Assembly (NCBI GenBank): GCA_033238645.1
Contig: BQXR01000002.1
Coordinates: 124,001-188,000 of the forward strand
DNA length: 64,000 nt
DNA from: Thiomicrorhabdus sp033238645
GTDB lineage: Bacteria > Pseudomonadota > Gammaproteobacteria > Thiomicrospirales > Thiomicrospiraceae
Direction: 5' to 3'
The notes under the pieces were generated by a model, which saw only the letters and a list, made by a program, of their open reading frames with translations, was not told the origin of the DNA and did no database searches. Shown here in pieces: positions 44,310 through 54,015 of the stretch (its first letter is position 1; each line of letters opens with the position of its first letter). The translations under genes were made by a program, and so were the position numbers.

Positions 44310-45266
44310 ATGTCAGACACCACAGTTAATATTCAAGCCGTTAAAGATTACTTATTAAGCCTGCAAGAAGATATTTGTACACAGTTAGCTACCGAAGATG
44401 GTGCTAAAGACTTTATTGTTGATGAGTGGGAGCGTGAAGGTGCAGAGGGTGTGATGGGGCTGACCGGTGGTGGCCGTACACGCGTGATGGAGGGTGGCGC
44501 TGTTATTGAGAAGGGGGGGGTGAACTTCTCTCATGTAAGAGGTAAAAGTTTACCGCCTTCAGCAACTGCACACAGACCAGAGTTAGCAGGTCGCTCTTTC
44601 CAAGCATTGGGCGTCTCTTTAGTGATTCACCCAAATAACCCATATGTTCCAACGTCTCATGCCAATGTTCGTCTATTTATTGCAGAAAAACCAGGTGAAG
44701 AGCCTGTTTGGTGGTTTGGTGGCGGTTTTGATTTAACCCCTTATTACCCGGTTGATGAAGATATTGTGCACTGGCATAAAGAGTCAAAAGAAGCTTGTGA
44801 ACCATTTGGTGTAGAGATCTACCCTAAATACAAAGCGTGGTGTGATGAGTACTTCTATTTGAAGCATCGTGACGAAACACGTGGTGTCGGTGGGTTGTTC
44901 TATGATGATTTGAATGAGAGCACTTTTGGTTGGGATTTTGATAAGTGCTTTGAGTTTATGCAGTCAGTGGGTAATCACTTTATTACCGCCTATCGTCCGA
45001 TTGTTGCAGCCCGTAAAGACATGGAGTACGGTGAGCGCCAGAGAGACTTCCAACTGTACCGTCGTGGCCGTTATGCCGAGTTTAATTTAGCATTTGATCG
45101 AGGCACTATTTTTGGCCTACAGACAGGGGGGCGTACTGAATCTATCTTAATGTCTATGCCGCCTTTAGCAACTTGGAAGTATGATTATCAGCCAGAGCCA
45201 GGTACCGAAGAGTCTAATATCTATAATTATTTAACACCAAAAGATTGGTTAAAAGAGCTTGTTTAG
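44310..45266 (+). CDS. hemF: Oxygen-dependent coproporphyrinogen III oxidase
   Basis: 318 residues. GVNFSHVRGKSLPPSAT, HPNNPYVPTSHANVRLF, WWFGGGFDLTPYY and GVGGLFYDDL are HemF signatures. It converts coproporphyrinogen III to protoporphyrinogen IX in haem synthesis, using oxygen, so the organism meets oxygen. An AAAAGGA ribosome-binding site precedes the ATG. An eight-G tract at 44513-44520 encodes the conserved EKGGVNF. hslR follows after nine bases. Confidence 0.95.
   Translation: MSDTTVNIQAVKDYLLSLQEDICTQLATEDGAKDFIVDEWEREGAEGVMGLTGGGRTRVMEGGAVIEKGGVNFSHVRGKSLPPSATAHRPELAGRSFQALGVSLVIHPNNPYVPTSHANVRLFIAEKPGEEPVWWFGGGFDLTPYYPVDEDIVHWHKESKEACEPFGVEIYPKYKAWCDEYFYLKHRDETRGVGGLFYDDLNESTFGWDFDKCFEFMQSVGNHFITAYRPIVAARKDMEYGERQRDFQLYRRGRYAEFNLAFDRGTIFGLQTGGRTESILMSMPPLATWKYDYQPEPGTEESNIYNYLTPKDWLKELV
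44504..44523 (+). repeat. G-tract motif-like site inside hemF
   Basis: TATTGAGAAGGGGGGGGTGA shares the flanks of the dispersed motif but has AGAAG instead of AGCAG. The protein sequence here is conserved in HemF, so chance is possible. Confidence 0.35.
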
Positions 45267-45275
45267 TAAGGGACT

Positions 45276-45647
45276 ATGGATAAACTAAGAGTTGATAAAT
45301 GGCTTTGGGCAGCCCGATTTTTTCGCACTAGAGGCGTGGCTTTAGAGGCAATTAAAGGTGGAAAAATTGAGTTAAATGGCTCAAAGCCCAAGCCTAGTAA
45401 AACTTTAATGGTCGGGGATCAGCTAAAAATTACGCAAGTTCATCGTCAGGTACAAATAACAGTATTAGAGGTAAGTGATAAACGGGGATCAGCTGATTTG
45501 GCTTTGACTCTTTATCAATTGGAGAGTGAAGTTCTCAATCAACGTAAACCAACGGCTGATATGGCGTTGGTAGCTTATCGAGAAAAAGGTTCAGGAAGAC
45601 CAACCAAACGAGATCGTCGTAAGATACATGCGTTCCGATCTGAATAA
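45276..45647 (+). CDS. hslR: Ribosome-associated heat shock protein Hsp15
   Basis: 123 residues. MDKLRVDKWLWAARFFRTRGVALEAI and GGKIELNGSKPKPSKTLMVGD form the S4 RNA-binding domain of Hsp15, with a basic C-terminal tail. It recycles blocked large ribosomal subunits that carry a nascent chain. An AAGGG lies just before the ATG. It follows hemF by nine bases, so the two are probably co-transcribed. Confidence 0.92.
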   Translation: MDKLRVDKWLWAARFFRTRGVALEAIKGGKIELNGSKPKPSKTLMVGDQLKITQVHRQVQITVLEVSDKRGSADLALTLYQLESEVLNQRKPTADMALVAYREKGSGRPTKRDRRKIHAFRSE

Positions 45648-45693
45648 CTCTAGTTAGAGATTTGAGTGTTTTTTACGATATATGGAGTTTAAT

Positions 45694-46383
45694 ATGAAAA
45701 AATTACTATTATCAACGATGGCTGTAACAGCATTTTCACTACCTTTCTCAGCTAGTGCTGCATCGGAAGATTTAAAAGATTTGGGTGTTGCTATTAACTA
45801 CGGCTTGTTTTCTGGTGCAACTTTAGAATTAAGCTACCCTGTGGGTAACGATCTTCATGTACGTGGTGCGCTATCGGCAGGGATGGGGTTAAGTGAAACT
45901 TCTACAGGTTCAGCAACAGAGCCTACCTATGCAGTTGAGGCGAGTGGTGGAATTCATCGTTTAGCTTTAGATTATCGCCCTTTTAATGGTGGTTTCTTTT
46001 TATCAGGGGGTTATGCGATAAACTCCTATGCTATTGATATATCTTCGACAATTACGTCTGCTGTAACAGTTGGTGAAGTAAATTATAGTACTGCGAATGC
46101 AACTTTAGCTGGACAGCTAAGCTGGAATAATGCACCAACACTAAGTCTAGGTTGGGGGCACTCTCCTGCTGAAGGTTGGGGTGGGCTGTTTGAAGTAGGT
46201 GCAATCTTTACGGGTGCACCTGAAGTTTCTCTAACGGGTACTGGTACTTTAGATGGGTTAGATGTATCGAATGATGCGTCTGTTTTAGCAGCATTAAATG
46301 ATGAAGAAACAAAAATTAAAGATGAAGTTGCAAACTTTGATTTTCTGCCAATTATACAAGTGGGTGTTACTTACCGTTTCTAG
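45694..46383 (+). CDS. Predicted small outer-membrane beta-barrel protein
   Basis: 229 residues from the ATG preceded by GGAG (an upstream in-frame ATG at 45682 would destroy that spacing). A signal peptide (residues 1-23, ending ASA) is followed by glycine- and aromatic-rich alternating strands (DLHVRGALSAGMGLS, GGFFLSGGYAINSY) and the C-terminal VGVTYRF, the terminal Phe typical of barrels inserted by BamA. The specific family is not recognised. A strong terminator follows. Confidence 0.75.
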   Translation: MKKLLLSTMAVTAFSLPFSASAASEDLKDLGVAINYGLFSGATLELSYPVGNDLHVRGALSAGMGLSETSTGSATEPTYAVEASGGIHRLALDYRPFNGGFFLSGGYAINSYAIDISSTITSAVTVGEVNYSTANATLAGQLSWNNAPTLSLGWGHSPAEGWGGLFEVGAIFTGAPEVSLTGTGTLDGLDVSNDASVLAALNDEETKIKDEVANFDFLPIIQVGVTYRF

Positions 46384-46410
46384 TGAATTGAGTTGAACTT
46401 TAAAACAAAA

Positions 46411-46436
46411 AAACCCGCGATTGCGGGTTTTTTTTT
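46411..46436 (+). terminator. Terminator of the barrel protein gene
   Basis: AAACCCGC (46411-46418) pairs with GCGGGTTT (46423-46430) across GATT, followed by a T run. The A run on the other side also suits the convergent prk gene. Confidence 0.88.
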
Positions 46437-46464
46437 ATTACTTAAGAAAATCTGAATGGTTAGC

Positions 46465-47406
46465 TTATTTTGCTAATTTAGCCATTGCAGAACGCTTATC
46501 AGCAATTAGTTTCTGGATGATTGGCGTCATAATAATATCCATTGCATCCACCATCTGAGTACCAGAACAGATCATTGTGTGATCATTCTGTAACCAAGCA
46601 CCATCGATTTTACCAACGATTGTAGATAGATCTACTTCGTCATGACGAACGTGTGTGATGATTAGAGAATCTTCAGGTGTAGGACCCATAGGAGCTGATT
46701 CAGTTTGCGTTGAGAATGGATCTGAAGTATCAACTAGCGGAATACGCTGGAAGTTTACACAAGTACGGTGGAACTGAGGAACGATGTACTCAATATAGTC
46801 ATCCATACGCTCCATGATAGTGTCACGTACTTGGTCTACTGAATATGGACGCTCAGAAGTATCACGGTAGATTTTCTGCATCCACTCAATGTTTATGACG
46901 GGTGCAACACCGATACTTAGGTCAACGTGTTGTGCCACATCATATTTACCTTCTTCTGGACCGTGATCCATACGCTTAACTGCACCATGAAGACCTTCGT
47001 AGAACATAATGTCTGTATCAGCTTCAACTTCTTCCCAAGGTGTAAACTCACCAGGAAGAAGATCAGTACCTAAACGTGCATTATGCTCATCTGCTTCTTC
47101 TTCACTGTGGATATAGTAGCGTTTTTTACCTGTAGCAGTCTCTTTATAAGATGCAAAAAGAGCTTCTAGTTTTTGGAACTCGTTTGCATGCTCAGAGAAG
47201 TGAGTTAGAGGCTTTCCACCATCTTTCTTAGACTCAGCTACTTTAGCGCGCATCTCTACACGACTATATTTATGGAAGCTATCACCTTCGATAACGGCTA
47301 CTTTAAGGTTTTCACGCTTAAAAATAGTTTCAACGGCACGTTTTACAAAAGATGTACCAGCTCCAGATGAACCCGTTACGGCTACAATAGGGTGTGTTAC
47401 TGACAT
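46465..47406 (-). CDS. prk: Phosphoribulokinase
   Basis: 313 residues. P-loop GSSGAGTS at the start, VAVIEGDSFHKY, then DIMFYEGLHGAV and the later RDTSERPYSVDQV match the bacterial (class I) phosphoribulokinase. It phosphorylates ribulose-5-phosphate to ribulose-1,5-bisphosphate for RubisCO, so the organism very probably fixes CO2 by the Calvin cycle. It is a single-gene unit downstream of gyrB, away from any RubisCO gene in this window. Confidence 0.94.
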   Translation of the reverse strand: MSVTHPIVAVTGSSGAGTSFVKRAVETIFKRENLKVAVIEGDSFHKYSRVEMRAKVAESKKDGGKPLTHFSEHANEFQKLEALFASYKETATGKKRYYIHSEEEADEHNARLGTDLLPGEFTPWEEVEADTDIMFYEGLHGAVKRMDHGPEEGKYDVAQHVDLSIGVAPVINIEWMQKIYRDTSERPYSVDQVRDTIMERMDDYIEYIVPQFHRTCVNFQRIPLVDTSDPFSTQTESAPMGPTPEDSLIITHVRHDEVDLSTIVGKIDGAWLQNDHTMICSGTQMVDAMDIIMTPIIQKLIADKRSAMAKLAK

Positions 47407-47535
47407 AGACAGTCTCCTAAAAAGTTAATAGTTACCTTAAATGGTAACTTTATAAATATTAAAAACGAAAAATCTTATGGGCGGTATTAGAAACTAAAAT
47501 CGCCAAAATATCAAAAAATCTTATAAATGAGTGAC

Positions 47536-49962
47536 TTATACGTCCAAGTTTTCAACTTGAAGTGCATTTGACTCAATGAAATCACGGCGTGGTTCTACTT
47601 CATCACCCATTAGGGTTGTGAAAACTTGATCCGCCGTGATCGCATCACGAATGGTCACTTGTAGTAGACGACGCGCTTCTGCATTCATGGTGGTTTCCCA
47701 AAGCTGTTCAGGGTTCATTTCACCCAGACCTTTGTAACGCTGAATGTTTTGACCACGTTTGGCTTCATTAAATAACCATTCAATGGCTTCTTTAAAACTA
47801 CCAATAGACTGTTTCTTCTCGCCACGTTGAATAGCCGCTGAAGATGATAATAGACCCTGTAGTGATTGGCCTAAAAGTGCAATTTGTGCAAATTCTTTTG
47901 AGGCGAAGAAGTCAGCATCAAATACTTGAGAGCTTAGTGTTCCATGCTCACGCTGTTGCAGGCGAATCTGGAACTGTCCTTTACTATCAAGCTCTGTTGC
48001 AGGTTCTGCCGTCAGTTGGTATTCAACTTTGTGCAATTCACCATTGGCTTTTAGCTGTGGTAGGAACTCGTTGATCCAAGTAGTTAGTCCATCAAAATCA
48101 TTTAATATCTCTAAAGTGATCGCAGGGTGATCAATCATCATCTCTACAAATACAGGGTTGTAGCGACGACCTAAACGTCTAATAACATGCTGAGTTTTAA
48201 AGAACTCTTTAGATAGGTTCTCTAAAGCGATACCATTAATACTTGGCGCGCCCTCTTCTGTCCAAAGTGCAGCATTATCAATGGCGCTTTGTAGTAGGTA
48301 ACCTTCTAATTCAGAATCATCTTTTAGATAGGTCTCTTGCTTACCTTTTTTCACTTTATAAAGTGGTGGCTGAGCAATATAGATGTAACCTTTCTCGACT
48401 AATTCAGGATACTGACGGTAGAAGAAAGTCAGTAGTAAAGTACGGATGTGAGAACCATCGACATCGGCATCGGTCATGATAATAATACGGTGATAACGTA
48501 ATTTTTCTAAATTATACTCTTCACCAATACCGCACCCTAAAGCGGTGATTAGTGTACCCACTTCTGCAGAAGCTAGCATCTTATCAAAACGAGCTTTTTC
48601 AACATTTAAGATCTTACCTTTGAGCGGTAAAATTGCTTGCGTACGACGGTCACGCCCCTGTTTTGCAGAACCACCAGCGGAGTCACCCTCCACCAAGTAT
48701 AGTTCAGAAAGTGCAGGATCTTTCTCTTGGCAATCGGCCAATTTACCGGGCAGGCCTGCAATATCTAAAGCACCTTTACGACGTGTCATTTCACGGGCTT
48801 TACGAGCCGCTTCACGTGCACGTGCTGCATCAACAATTTTGCCAAAAACTGCTTGTGCTTCTTTCGGGTGTTCTAATAAATATTCAGAAAGCTTTTCATT
48901 CATAGCGGTTTCAACTGCAGTTTTCACTTCAGATGAAACTAATTTATCTTTGGTCTGAGAAGAGAACTTAGGATCAGGCACTTTAACAGAGATAACCGCT
49001 GCAAGACCTTCACGCGCATCATCACCAGAAACACTAATTTTATACTTTTTCGCCAAACCAGAGCTTTCTGCATAAGCATTCATTGAACGCGTCAATGCGG
49101 CACGGAAACCAGACATGTGCGTTCCACCATCACGCTGGGGAATATTGTTGGTAAAACAGAAGATTGATTCTTTATAAGATTCTGACCACTGCATTGCTAC
49201 TTCAACCGTAATATCATCCTTAATGGTTGTAAAGTAGAAAGCTTTTGCATTAATCGGTGTCTTATTGGTATTAATGTAGTCAACAAAAGCTTTAATTCCA
49301 CCGTCAAACTGGAAAACTTCATGGCGATCATCACGTTTATCGACCAACTCAATATGTACACCAGAGTTTAGGAAAGAGAGCTCTCTTAAACGTTTTAATA
49401 AGTAATCAAAACTGAACTCTACTTGGCTAAATGTCTTAGTACTGGGTAAGAAACGGATCTCGGTTCCTGTCTCATCGGTAGGGCCAACAGCCGCCATTGG
49501 CGCATCAGGCTCACCATGTGTATAAGACTGTTTCCAGATTTGACCTTCACGTTTAATAATCAAGTGCAGCTCTGAAGATAGGGCGTTTACAACCGAAACA
49601 CCTACTCCGTGTAGACCACCAGAAACTTTATAGGAGTTATCATCAAACTTACCACCAGCATGCAGTACCGTCATAATAACTTCGGCAGCAGATACACCTT
49701 CTTCTTCGTGTATGCCAACTGGGATACCACGTCCGTTATCGGTAACAGAGACAGAACCGTCCGTATGAATCGTAACAACAACCTTGTTACAATGACCTGC
49801 TAAGGCTTCATCGATACCGTTATCAACGACTTCGAAAACCATGTGGTGAAGACCTGAACCATCGTCAGTATCACCAATATACATACCTGGACGTTTGCGA
49901 ACAGCATCGAGGCCTTTTAAAACCTTGATGGAGGAGGAATCGTATTCTTGTTCTTCAGACAT
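47536..49962 (-). CDS. gyrB: DNA gyrase subunit B
   Basis: 808 residues from MSEEQEYD (an in-frame ATG at 49977 adds five). GHKL ATPase motifs VDNGIDEALAGH, GRGIPVGIH and GGLHGVGVSVVNALS are followed by the TOPRIM domain (LVEGDSAGGSAKQGRDR and DADVDGSHIRTLLLTFFYR). The C-terminal region carries the roughly 170-residue insertion of proteobacterial GyrB. It supercoils DNA together with GyrA. In many relatives it directly follows recF; here a DUF4870 gene and a G-tract motif lie between. Confidence 0.96.
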   Translation of the reverse strand: MSEEQEYDSSSIKVLKGLDAVRKRPGMYIGDTDDGSGLHHMVFEVVDNGIDEALAGHCNKVVVTIHTDGSVSVTDNGRGIPVGIHEEEGVSAAEVIMTVLHAGGKFDDNSYKVSGGLHGVGVSVVNALSSELHLIIKREGQIWKQSYTHGEPDAPMAAVGPTDETGTEIRFLPSTKTFSQVEFSFDYLLKRLRELSFLNSGVHIELVDKRDDRHEVFQFDGGIKAFVDYINTNKTPINAKAFYFTTIKDDITVEVAMQWSESYKESIFCFTNNIPQRDGGTHMSGFRAALTRSMNAYAESSGLAKKYKISVSGDDAREGLAAVISVKVPDPKFSSQTKDKLVSSEVKTAVETAMNEKLSEYLLEHPKEAQAVFGKIVDAARAREAARKAREMTRRKGALDIAGLPGKLADCQEKDPALSELYLVEGDSAGGSAKQGRDRRTQAILPLKGKILNVEKARFDKMLASAEVGTLITALGCGIGEEYNLEKLRYHRIIIMTDADVDGSHIRTLLLTFFYRQYPELVEKGYIYIAQPPLYKVKKGKQETYLKDDSELEGYLLQSAIDNAALWTEEGAPSINGIALENLSKEFFKTQHVIRRLGRRYNPVFVEMMIDHPAITLEILNDFDGLTTWINEFLPQLKANGELHKVEYQLTAEPATELDSKGQFQIRLQQREHGTLSSQVFDADFFASKEFAQIALLGQSLQGLLSSSAAIQRGEKKQSIGSFKEAIEWLFNEAKRGQNIQRYKGLGEMNPEQLWETTMNAEARRLLQVTIRDAITADQVFTTLMGDEVEPRRDFIESNALQVENLDV

Positions 49963-50258
49963 AAAACTCAATTTCATTTATGGAGACTCGGAAAGCTGAA
50001 TCTCGGATTGTTTTAACGATCAAATTTAGAGGGTGATTTTAACATAAATGTAATATAAATGCATGGTCTGATTTAGTGGTTTAATCTCTTTATAAATCAA
50101 TGGGTTATAAGTTGTTTTTGATGGTTATTTTTTTTTGTTATTTGATGAGTATATATTTCAAAAAATTAATCAATTTTAGAACACTCGTTTTTAACATTTA
50201 TCAGATCAAATAAACTTGATATAAAATAGTAAACGAGTAGTGTTTTGATAGAAAAATA

Positions 50259-50279
50259 TTTCGAGCAGGGGGGGGTAAG
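50259..50279 (+). repeat. G-tract motif copy 13
   Basis: The core CGAGCAGGGGGGGGTAAG lies in the 375-base gap between the DUF4870 gene and gyrB. The rest of this gap is very AT-rich and probably holds the gyrB promoter. Confidence 0.7.
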
Positions 50280-50302
50280 TAAGAAGGATTGGCATGGTTG
50301 AT

Positions 50303-50328
50303 CATAAAACCCTGTTAGGGGCTTTATG
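50303..50328 (-). terminator. Weak hairpin after the DUF4870 gene
   Basis: CATAAAACCC (50303-50312) pairs with GGGCTTTATG (50319-50328), with one position that becomes a wobble in minus-strand RNA. It may end the dnaA-to-DUF4870 transcript. Confidence 0.45.
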
Positions 50329-50337
50329 TTAAATCAG

Positions 50338-50721
50338 TTAGTGATTACCAAATAACCAGCTTTTAGGTTCAGGTATAGGCTGCTGTAGGTTTAGCAATTT
50401 AATGCCTTTGGCGCAGCGAATGATAAGCCAAATTATATAGAAGAGAAGGACTAACCAACCAATGACAATTAACGTGAGTAGCCAGCCAATAATGAAGTAG
50501 AGCAAACCGATCCAAAAGGTTCTAATTTGAAACTGATAGTGAGACTCAATGAGTTCGGAGTTAGTACCTTTATTGACATAAGCTAATATGACACCGATTA
50601 ACCCAGTGATACCTAAAAATAAGCTGGCCAGATATAGGACATAAATAACCGTTGGCATGGTTGTATTTAAAGGCGGCGCTATTGATTTGACTTCAGATGG
50701 TGAAGGTATTGGATCAGACAT
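50338..50721 (-). CDS. DUF4870-like membrane protein
   Basis: 127 residues. Three hydrophobic segments (about 25-50, 65-90, 90-112) follow a proline-rich cytoplasmic start. The stretch SELIESHYQFQIRTFWIGLLYFIIGWLL followed by WLIIRCAKGIKLLNLQQPIPEPKSWLFG fits the DUF4870 family of small inner-membrane proteins, function unknown. It lies 60 bases after recF and interrupts the usual recF-gyrB pair. Confidence 0.75.
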   Translation of the reverse strand: MSDPIPSPSEVKSIAPPLNTTMPTVIYVLYLASLFLGITGLIGVILAYVNKGTNSELIESHYQFQIRTFWIGLLYFIIGWLLTLIVIGWLVLLFYIIWLIIRCAKGIKLLNLQQPIPEPKSWLFGNH

Positions 50722-50781
50722 GGAGTGGAAGCCTTTTTTAGAAAAATACTTAGGGATTACTTGCAGAATTATAGCTTAAAT

Positions 50782-51879
50782 TTAGGTATTTAAGCTGAGT
50801 TGTCCTGCTTTTATCTGCCAGACTTTAGTCGTTTTAGCATTGAGTACGGGAATCAAAGACTCTGAAGTACTAGTGATAATATGCTGAATATTTAAAACCT
50901 GAAGCAGCTCTAATAGCTTTAGACGGTGTGTTTCATCTAACTCTGCTGGTAGATCATCAATCAACATAATTACTGGCTCTTGAAGTGTTTTCTCATGCAG
51001 GCTAGCTTGAGCAAGTAGCAGTGCACAAACAAACAATTTCTGTTGGCCTCGGGAGAGTGTATTAATCGCCTCTTGACCAGAAAATTTAAAGCGGATATCT
51101 GCTCTGTGGGCACCATACTGGGTGTGCCCTAGCTGACTCTCTTTGTGAAAGTTTTCAGCATAAAGATCCAATAGGTTTTCAGTATTTTTTGGCCAGCCTG
51201 CACGATAGTGACAAATCACTTCAGTCTTTATTTCAGGCATCAGTGCCTCACAAAAAGTGACTAAATAGGGCGTTAGCGCTTCTAAGTAAACTTGCCTGAG
51301 TTGATCAATTTTCAAAGCATTTTCAACTAGCGTCTGATCCCACAGCTGCACCTGATTTTTTGGCAGTCGCTTTTTAAGCGCATGATTGCGTTGCTTAAGA
51401 CCTCGTTGATAGTTACGCCAGAGCGGCATAAATTCTTCTGACTGATGAAAGCAGCCCCAATCCATAAATTGACGACGAGCCTTAGGGCCCTCTTCGAGCA
51501 GTTTGTGACTCTCTGGTGTCAGCAGTTGTACAGGTATTAATTGTGCAATCATAGATTGAGATTTAACCGTCTCGCCATCAATTCTTAATTGTGTCTGCTG
51601 TGGTGTTTTTTGTATGCCAAGTCGGTGGTCAGCTTTATCTGAGTGACTTGATGCGACCTCCGAAAAGATGGTCGTAGAATTAAACTGGTGCTGAATGAGG
51701 TGATGTGTTTTTGCTGTTCTAAAAGAGCGGCCAGTTGCCAATACCCAGATGGCTTCGATGACTGAGGTTTTACCTGCTGCATTGTCGCCGACAATCAGGT
51801 TTAGGCCTGTACTGAATTCACATTGAACATGCAGACAGTTTCGAAAGTTTTGAATAGATAGTTGATTGATTTGGGTCAT
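50782..51879 (-). CDS. recF: DNA replication and repair protein RecF
   Basis: 365 residues. Walker A GDNAAGKTS, the ABC-type signature LSRGQQKL and Walker B MLIDDLPAELD make it an SMC-like ATPase. It helps load RecA at single-strand gaps. It starts eight bases after the cation diffusion facilitator gene, so the two appear to be in one transcript. Confidence 0.94.
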   Translation of the reverse strand: MTQINQLSIQNFRNCLHVQCEFSTGLNLIVGDNAAGKTSVIEAIWVLATGRSFRTAKTHHLIQHQFNSTTIFSEVASSHSDKADHRLGIQKTPQQTQLRIDGETVKSQSMIAQLIPVQLLTPESHKLLEEGPKARRQFMDWGCFHQSEEFMPLWRNYQRGLKQRNHALKKRLPKNQVQLWDQTLVENALKIDQLRQVYLEALTPYLVTFCEALMPEIKTEVICHYRAGWPKNTENLLDLYAENFHKESQLGHTQYGAHRADIRFKFSGQEAINTLSRGQQKLFVCALLLAQASLHEKTLQEPVIMLIDDLPAELDETHRLKLLELLQVLNIQHIITSTSESLIPVLNAKTTKVWQIKAGQLSLNT

Positions 51880-51887
51880 AAGAGTAC

Positions 51888-52781
51888 CTAACTTTGACCC
51901 CAGGTGTGATGATTTTTATCGTGCTTTAAACTAGCGGGTTCTTGATGAATGATGACATCCATATTTTCAAAAGCATCTTTGAGCGTAGAGGTCACCTCTT
52001 CGGTAATTTCATGACTTTCAGTCAAAGTAAGATGATCATCTAACTCTAAATCAAACTGTACAAAATTATTAGGACCCGACTGATAGGTTCGCAGGTCGTT
52101 ATAGCCTCTTACTTGGGGATGACTGACAATAATTTCCTGAATGTGATGGCGTATCTCTTTAGGCAGTTCACAGTCTAGTAGTTGCTGAGTAGCATCTTTA
52201 GCAATTGTAATAGCACTACGAAAAATCCAAAGTGCAATACCAAAGGCGAGTAGTGGATCAAGCCATTGAATATGACTTAACCATAGGCCTAAAATAACCA
52301 AAATATTGGCCATGACATCACTGACATAGTGTAATGAATCGGCTTTAATGGCGGTTGAATTGGTCTGTTTAATCACATATTTCTGAAAAGCTATTAGGCC
52401 TAGAGTGAGTATAAGAGACAAAGCCATAATGGCTAAACCTGTTCCTGATGCCTGAATCGTTTGCTCATTAAACATTCGATCCACTGCATATAAAATTAGG
52501 TAACCAGCAGAACCAATAATGAAAACACTTTGTGCTAAGGCGGCAAGGGGTTCAGCATTACCATGACCAAATCGATGCTTTTGATCCGGTGGTGTTTGAG
52601 CAATGCGTACAGCAAAGACGATCATCACAGAGGCAATAATATCGATAAATGAATCTAACAAAGAGGCAAGGATCGCAACAGAGTCTGTTTTCCACCAAGC
52701 AAAGACTTTTAGAACAAGCAGTGTCGTTGCAATCAGGACTGATGCGTAGGTTGCAAGGCGAACGAGTTGATTTTTATTCAT
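51888..52781 (-). CDS. Cation diffusion facilitator (FieF-like)
   Basis: 297 residues. Helices I-VI (about residues 10-185) carry the two metal sites, including SLLDSFIDIIAS and SLHYVSDVMANILV, with the HRFGHGNAEPLAA loop between. A cytosolic ferredoxin-like domain follows (VSHPQVRGYNDLRTYQSG, VIIHQEPAS). The family exports Zn2+, Fe2+ or Cd2+ in exchange for protons. It sits between dnaN and recF, an unusual position for a metal exporter. Confidence 0.9.
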   Translation of the reverse strand: MNKNQLVRLATYASVLIATTLLVLKVFAWWKTDSVAILASLLDSFIDIIASVMIVFAVRIAQTPPDQKHRFGHGNAEPLAALAQSVFIIGSAGYLILYAVDRMFNEQTIQASGTGLAIMALSLILTLGLIAFQKYVIKQTNSTAIKADSLHYVSDVMANILVILGLWLSHIQWLDPLLAFGIALWIFRSAITIAKDATQQLLDCELPKEIRHHIQEIIVSHPQVRGYNDLRTYQSGPNNFVQFDLELDDHLTLTESHEITEEVTSTLKDAFENMDVIIHQEPASLKHDKNHHTWGQS

Positions 52782-52867
52782 AATACAAACTGAAACGGCC
52801 TATTACAGTCAATGACTACAATTAGGCCGCTTTAGGTCTCAATCAATTTTAGGGTGATTAGATAATG

Positions 52868-53977
52868 CTATAAACGCATTGGCATAATAACATGCTGACA
52901 GTGGCAAGCATCTGTTGTTGATTCAATTAAGCAGCTGCTATTGGCATCTTTTAAAGAGAGGGTTACGCAGTCTTCATGCATTGAGTGTAGAACATCAATA
53001 ATGTAGTTTACGTTAAAACCAATTTCCATCTCAGTTCCCTGATAGTCAATTGCCATATCTTCATGAGACTCATCCTGCTCACTGTTAGAGGCATTCACCG
53101 CTAACAGGTTCTTGCTAAGCACTAAACGAATACCTTTAAATTTATCGTTAGATAGAATAGAAGCACGCTGTAATAGACTACATAGAAGCTCTTTATCTGT
53201 TTGGATAAACTGATCATTTGTCGCAGGAATAACACGGCGATAATCAGGAAAGCGTCCGTCAACCAATTTACAGGTAAATACAGTTGATTCTAGCTGAACA
53301 GTTAGGTAGTTTTTAGCCAATGAGAATTCGATTAAAGTATCGTCATCTGTCATTAGTTTAGATAGTTCTAAAACGCCTTTTCTAGGCAAAATAGCCTGTG
53401 TTGGTGTTAGGCCATCCATTGCTAGCTCTGTAGAGCAGGTGGATAGGCGGTGGCCATCAGTCGCCACAACACGTAATGTTTGGTTACTAATATCAAAGAG
53501 CATACCGTTTAGATAGAAACGAACATCTTGGCTTGCCATGGCAAAACCAGAGTTTTGGATCAACTGCTTTAACTGGTGTTGAGATAGTGAGAAAGATAAC
53601 TCAGCTTGGGTGAGATCAATTGTTGGGAAATCATCCGCGGGTAGTGTTGATAGCTTAAAGCGTGAACGGCCTGCAGAAAGTGTACAACGAGACTCTTCAA
53701 AATCTAACACGATGGTTAAACCATCAGGTAGAGAGCGCACAATATTAATAAGCTTGACGGCAGGCAAGGTTATAGCAAACTGCCCTAGTTCAGATGACTC
53801 TAACTCTGTTTGAGCACGGGTCTCAATCTCTAAATCTGAGGCAGTTACTGTTAAGGTATTTTCAGAGACCTGAAACAATATATTGCCCAAAATTGGCATT
53901 GTCTGACGTTTTTCAACAACGCCTCCAACAGTTTGTAGAACTTTTAAAAGGTTTTCACGAGTTAAGGTGATTTTCAT
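52868..53977 (-). CDS. dnaN: DNA polymerase III beta sliding clamp
   Basis: 369 residues. It starts MKITLTRENLLKVLQTVGGVVEKRQTMPILGNIL, carries FYLNGMLFDI and VATDGHRLS in the middle and ends HVIMPMRL, all standard for DnaN. Three repeated clamp domains. It encircles DNA and tethers polymerases. It follows dnaA by 38 bases on the same strand. Confidence 0.96.
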   Translation of the reverse strand: MKITLTRENLLKVLQTVGGVVEKRQTMPILGNILFQVSENTLTVTASDLEIETRAQTELESSELGQFAITLPAVKLINIVRSLPDGLTIVLDFEESRCTLSAGRSRFKLSTLPADDFPTIDLTQAELSFSLSQHQLKQLIQNSGFAMASQDVRFYLNGMLFDISNQTLRVVATDGHRLSTCSTELAMDGLTPTQAILPRKGVLELSKLMTDDDTLIEFSLAKNYLTVQLESTVFTCKLVDGRFPDYRRVIPATNDQFIQTDKELLCSLLQRASILSNDKFKGIRLVLSKNLLAVNASNSEQDESHEDMAIDYQGTEMEIGFNVNYIIDVLHSMHEDCVTLSLKDANSSCLIESTTDACHCQHVIMPMRL

Positions 53978-54015
53978 GCCAAGTGCCTTTGTTGATCTCT
54001 TTAATTGGGTTAATA

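Noticed and set aside
48545..48958. 137-codon + strand frame inside gyrB
   Set aside because: Shadow frame of a well-supported gyrB gene.
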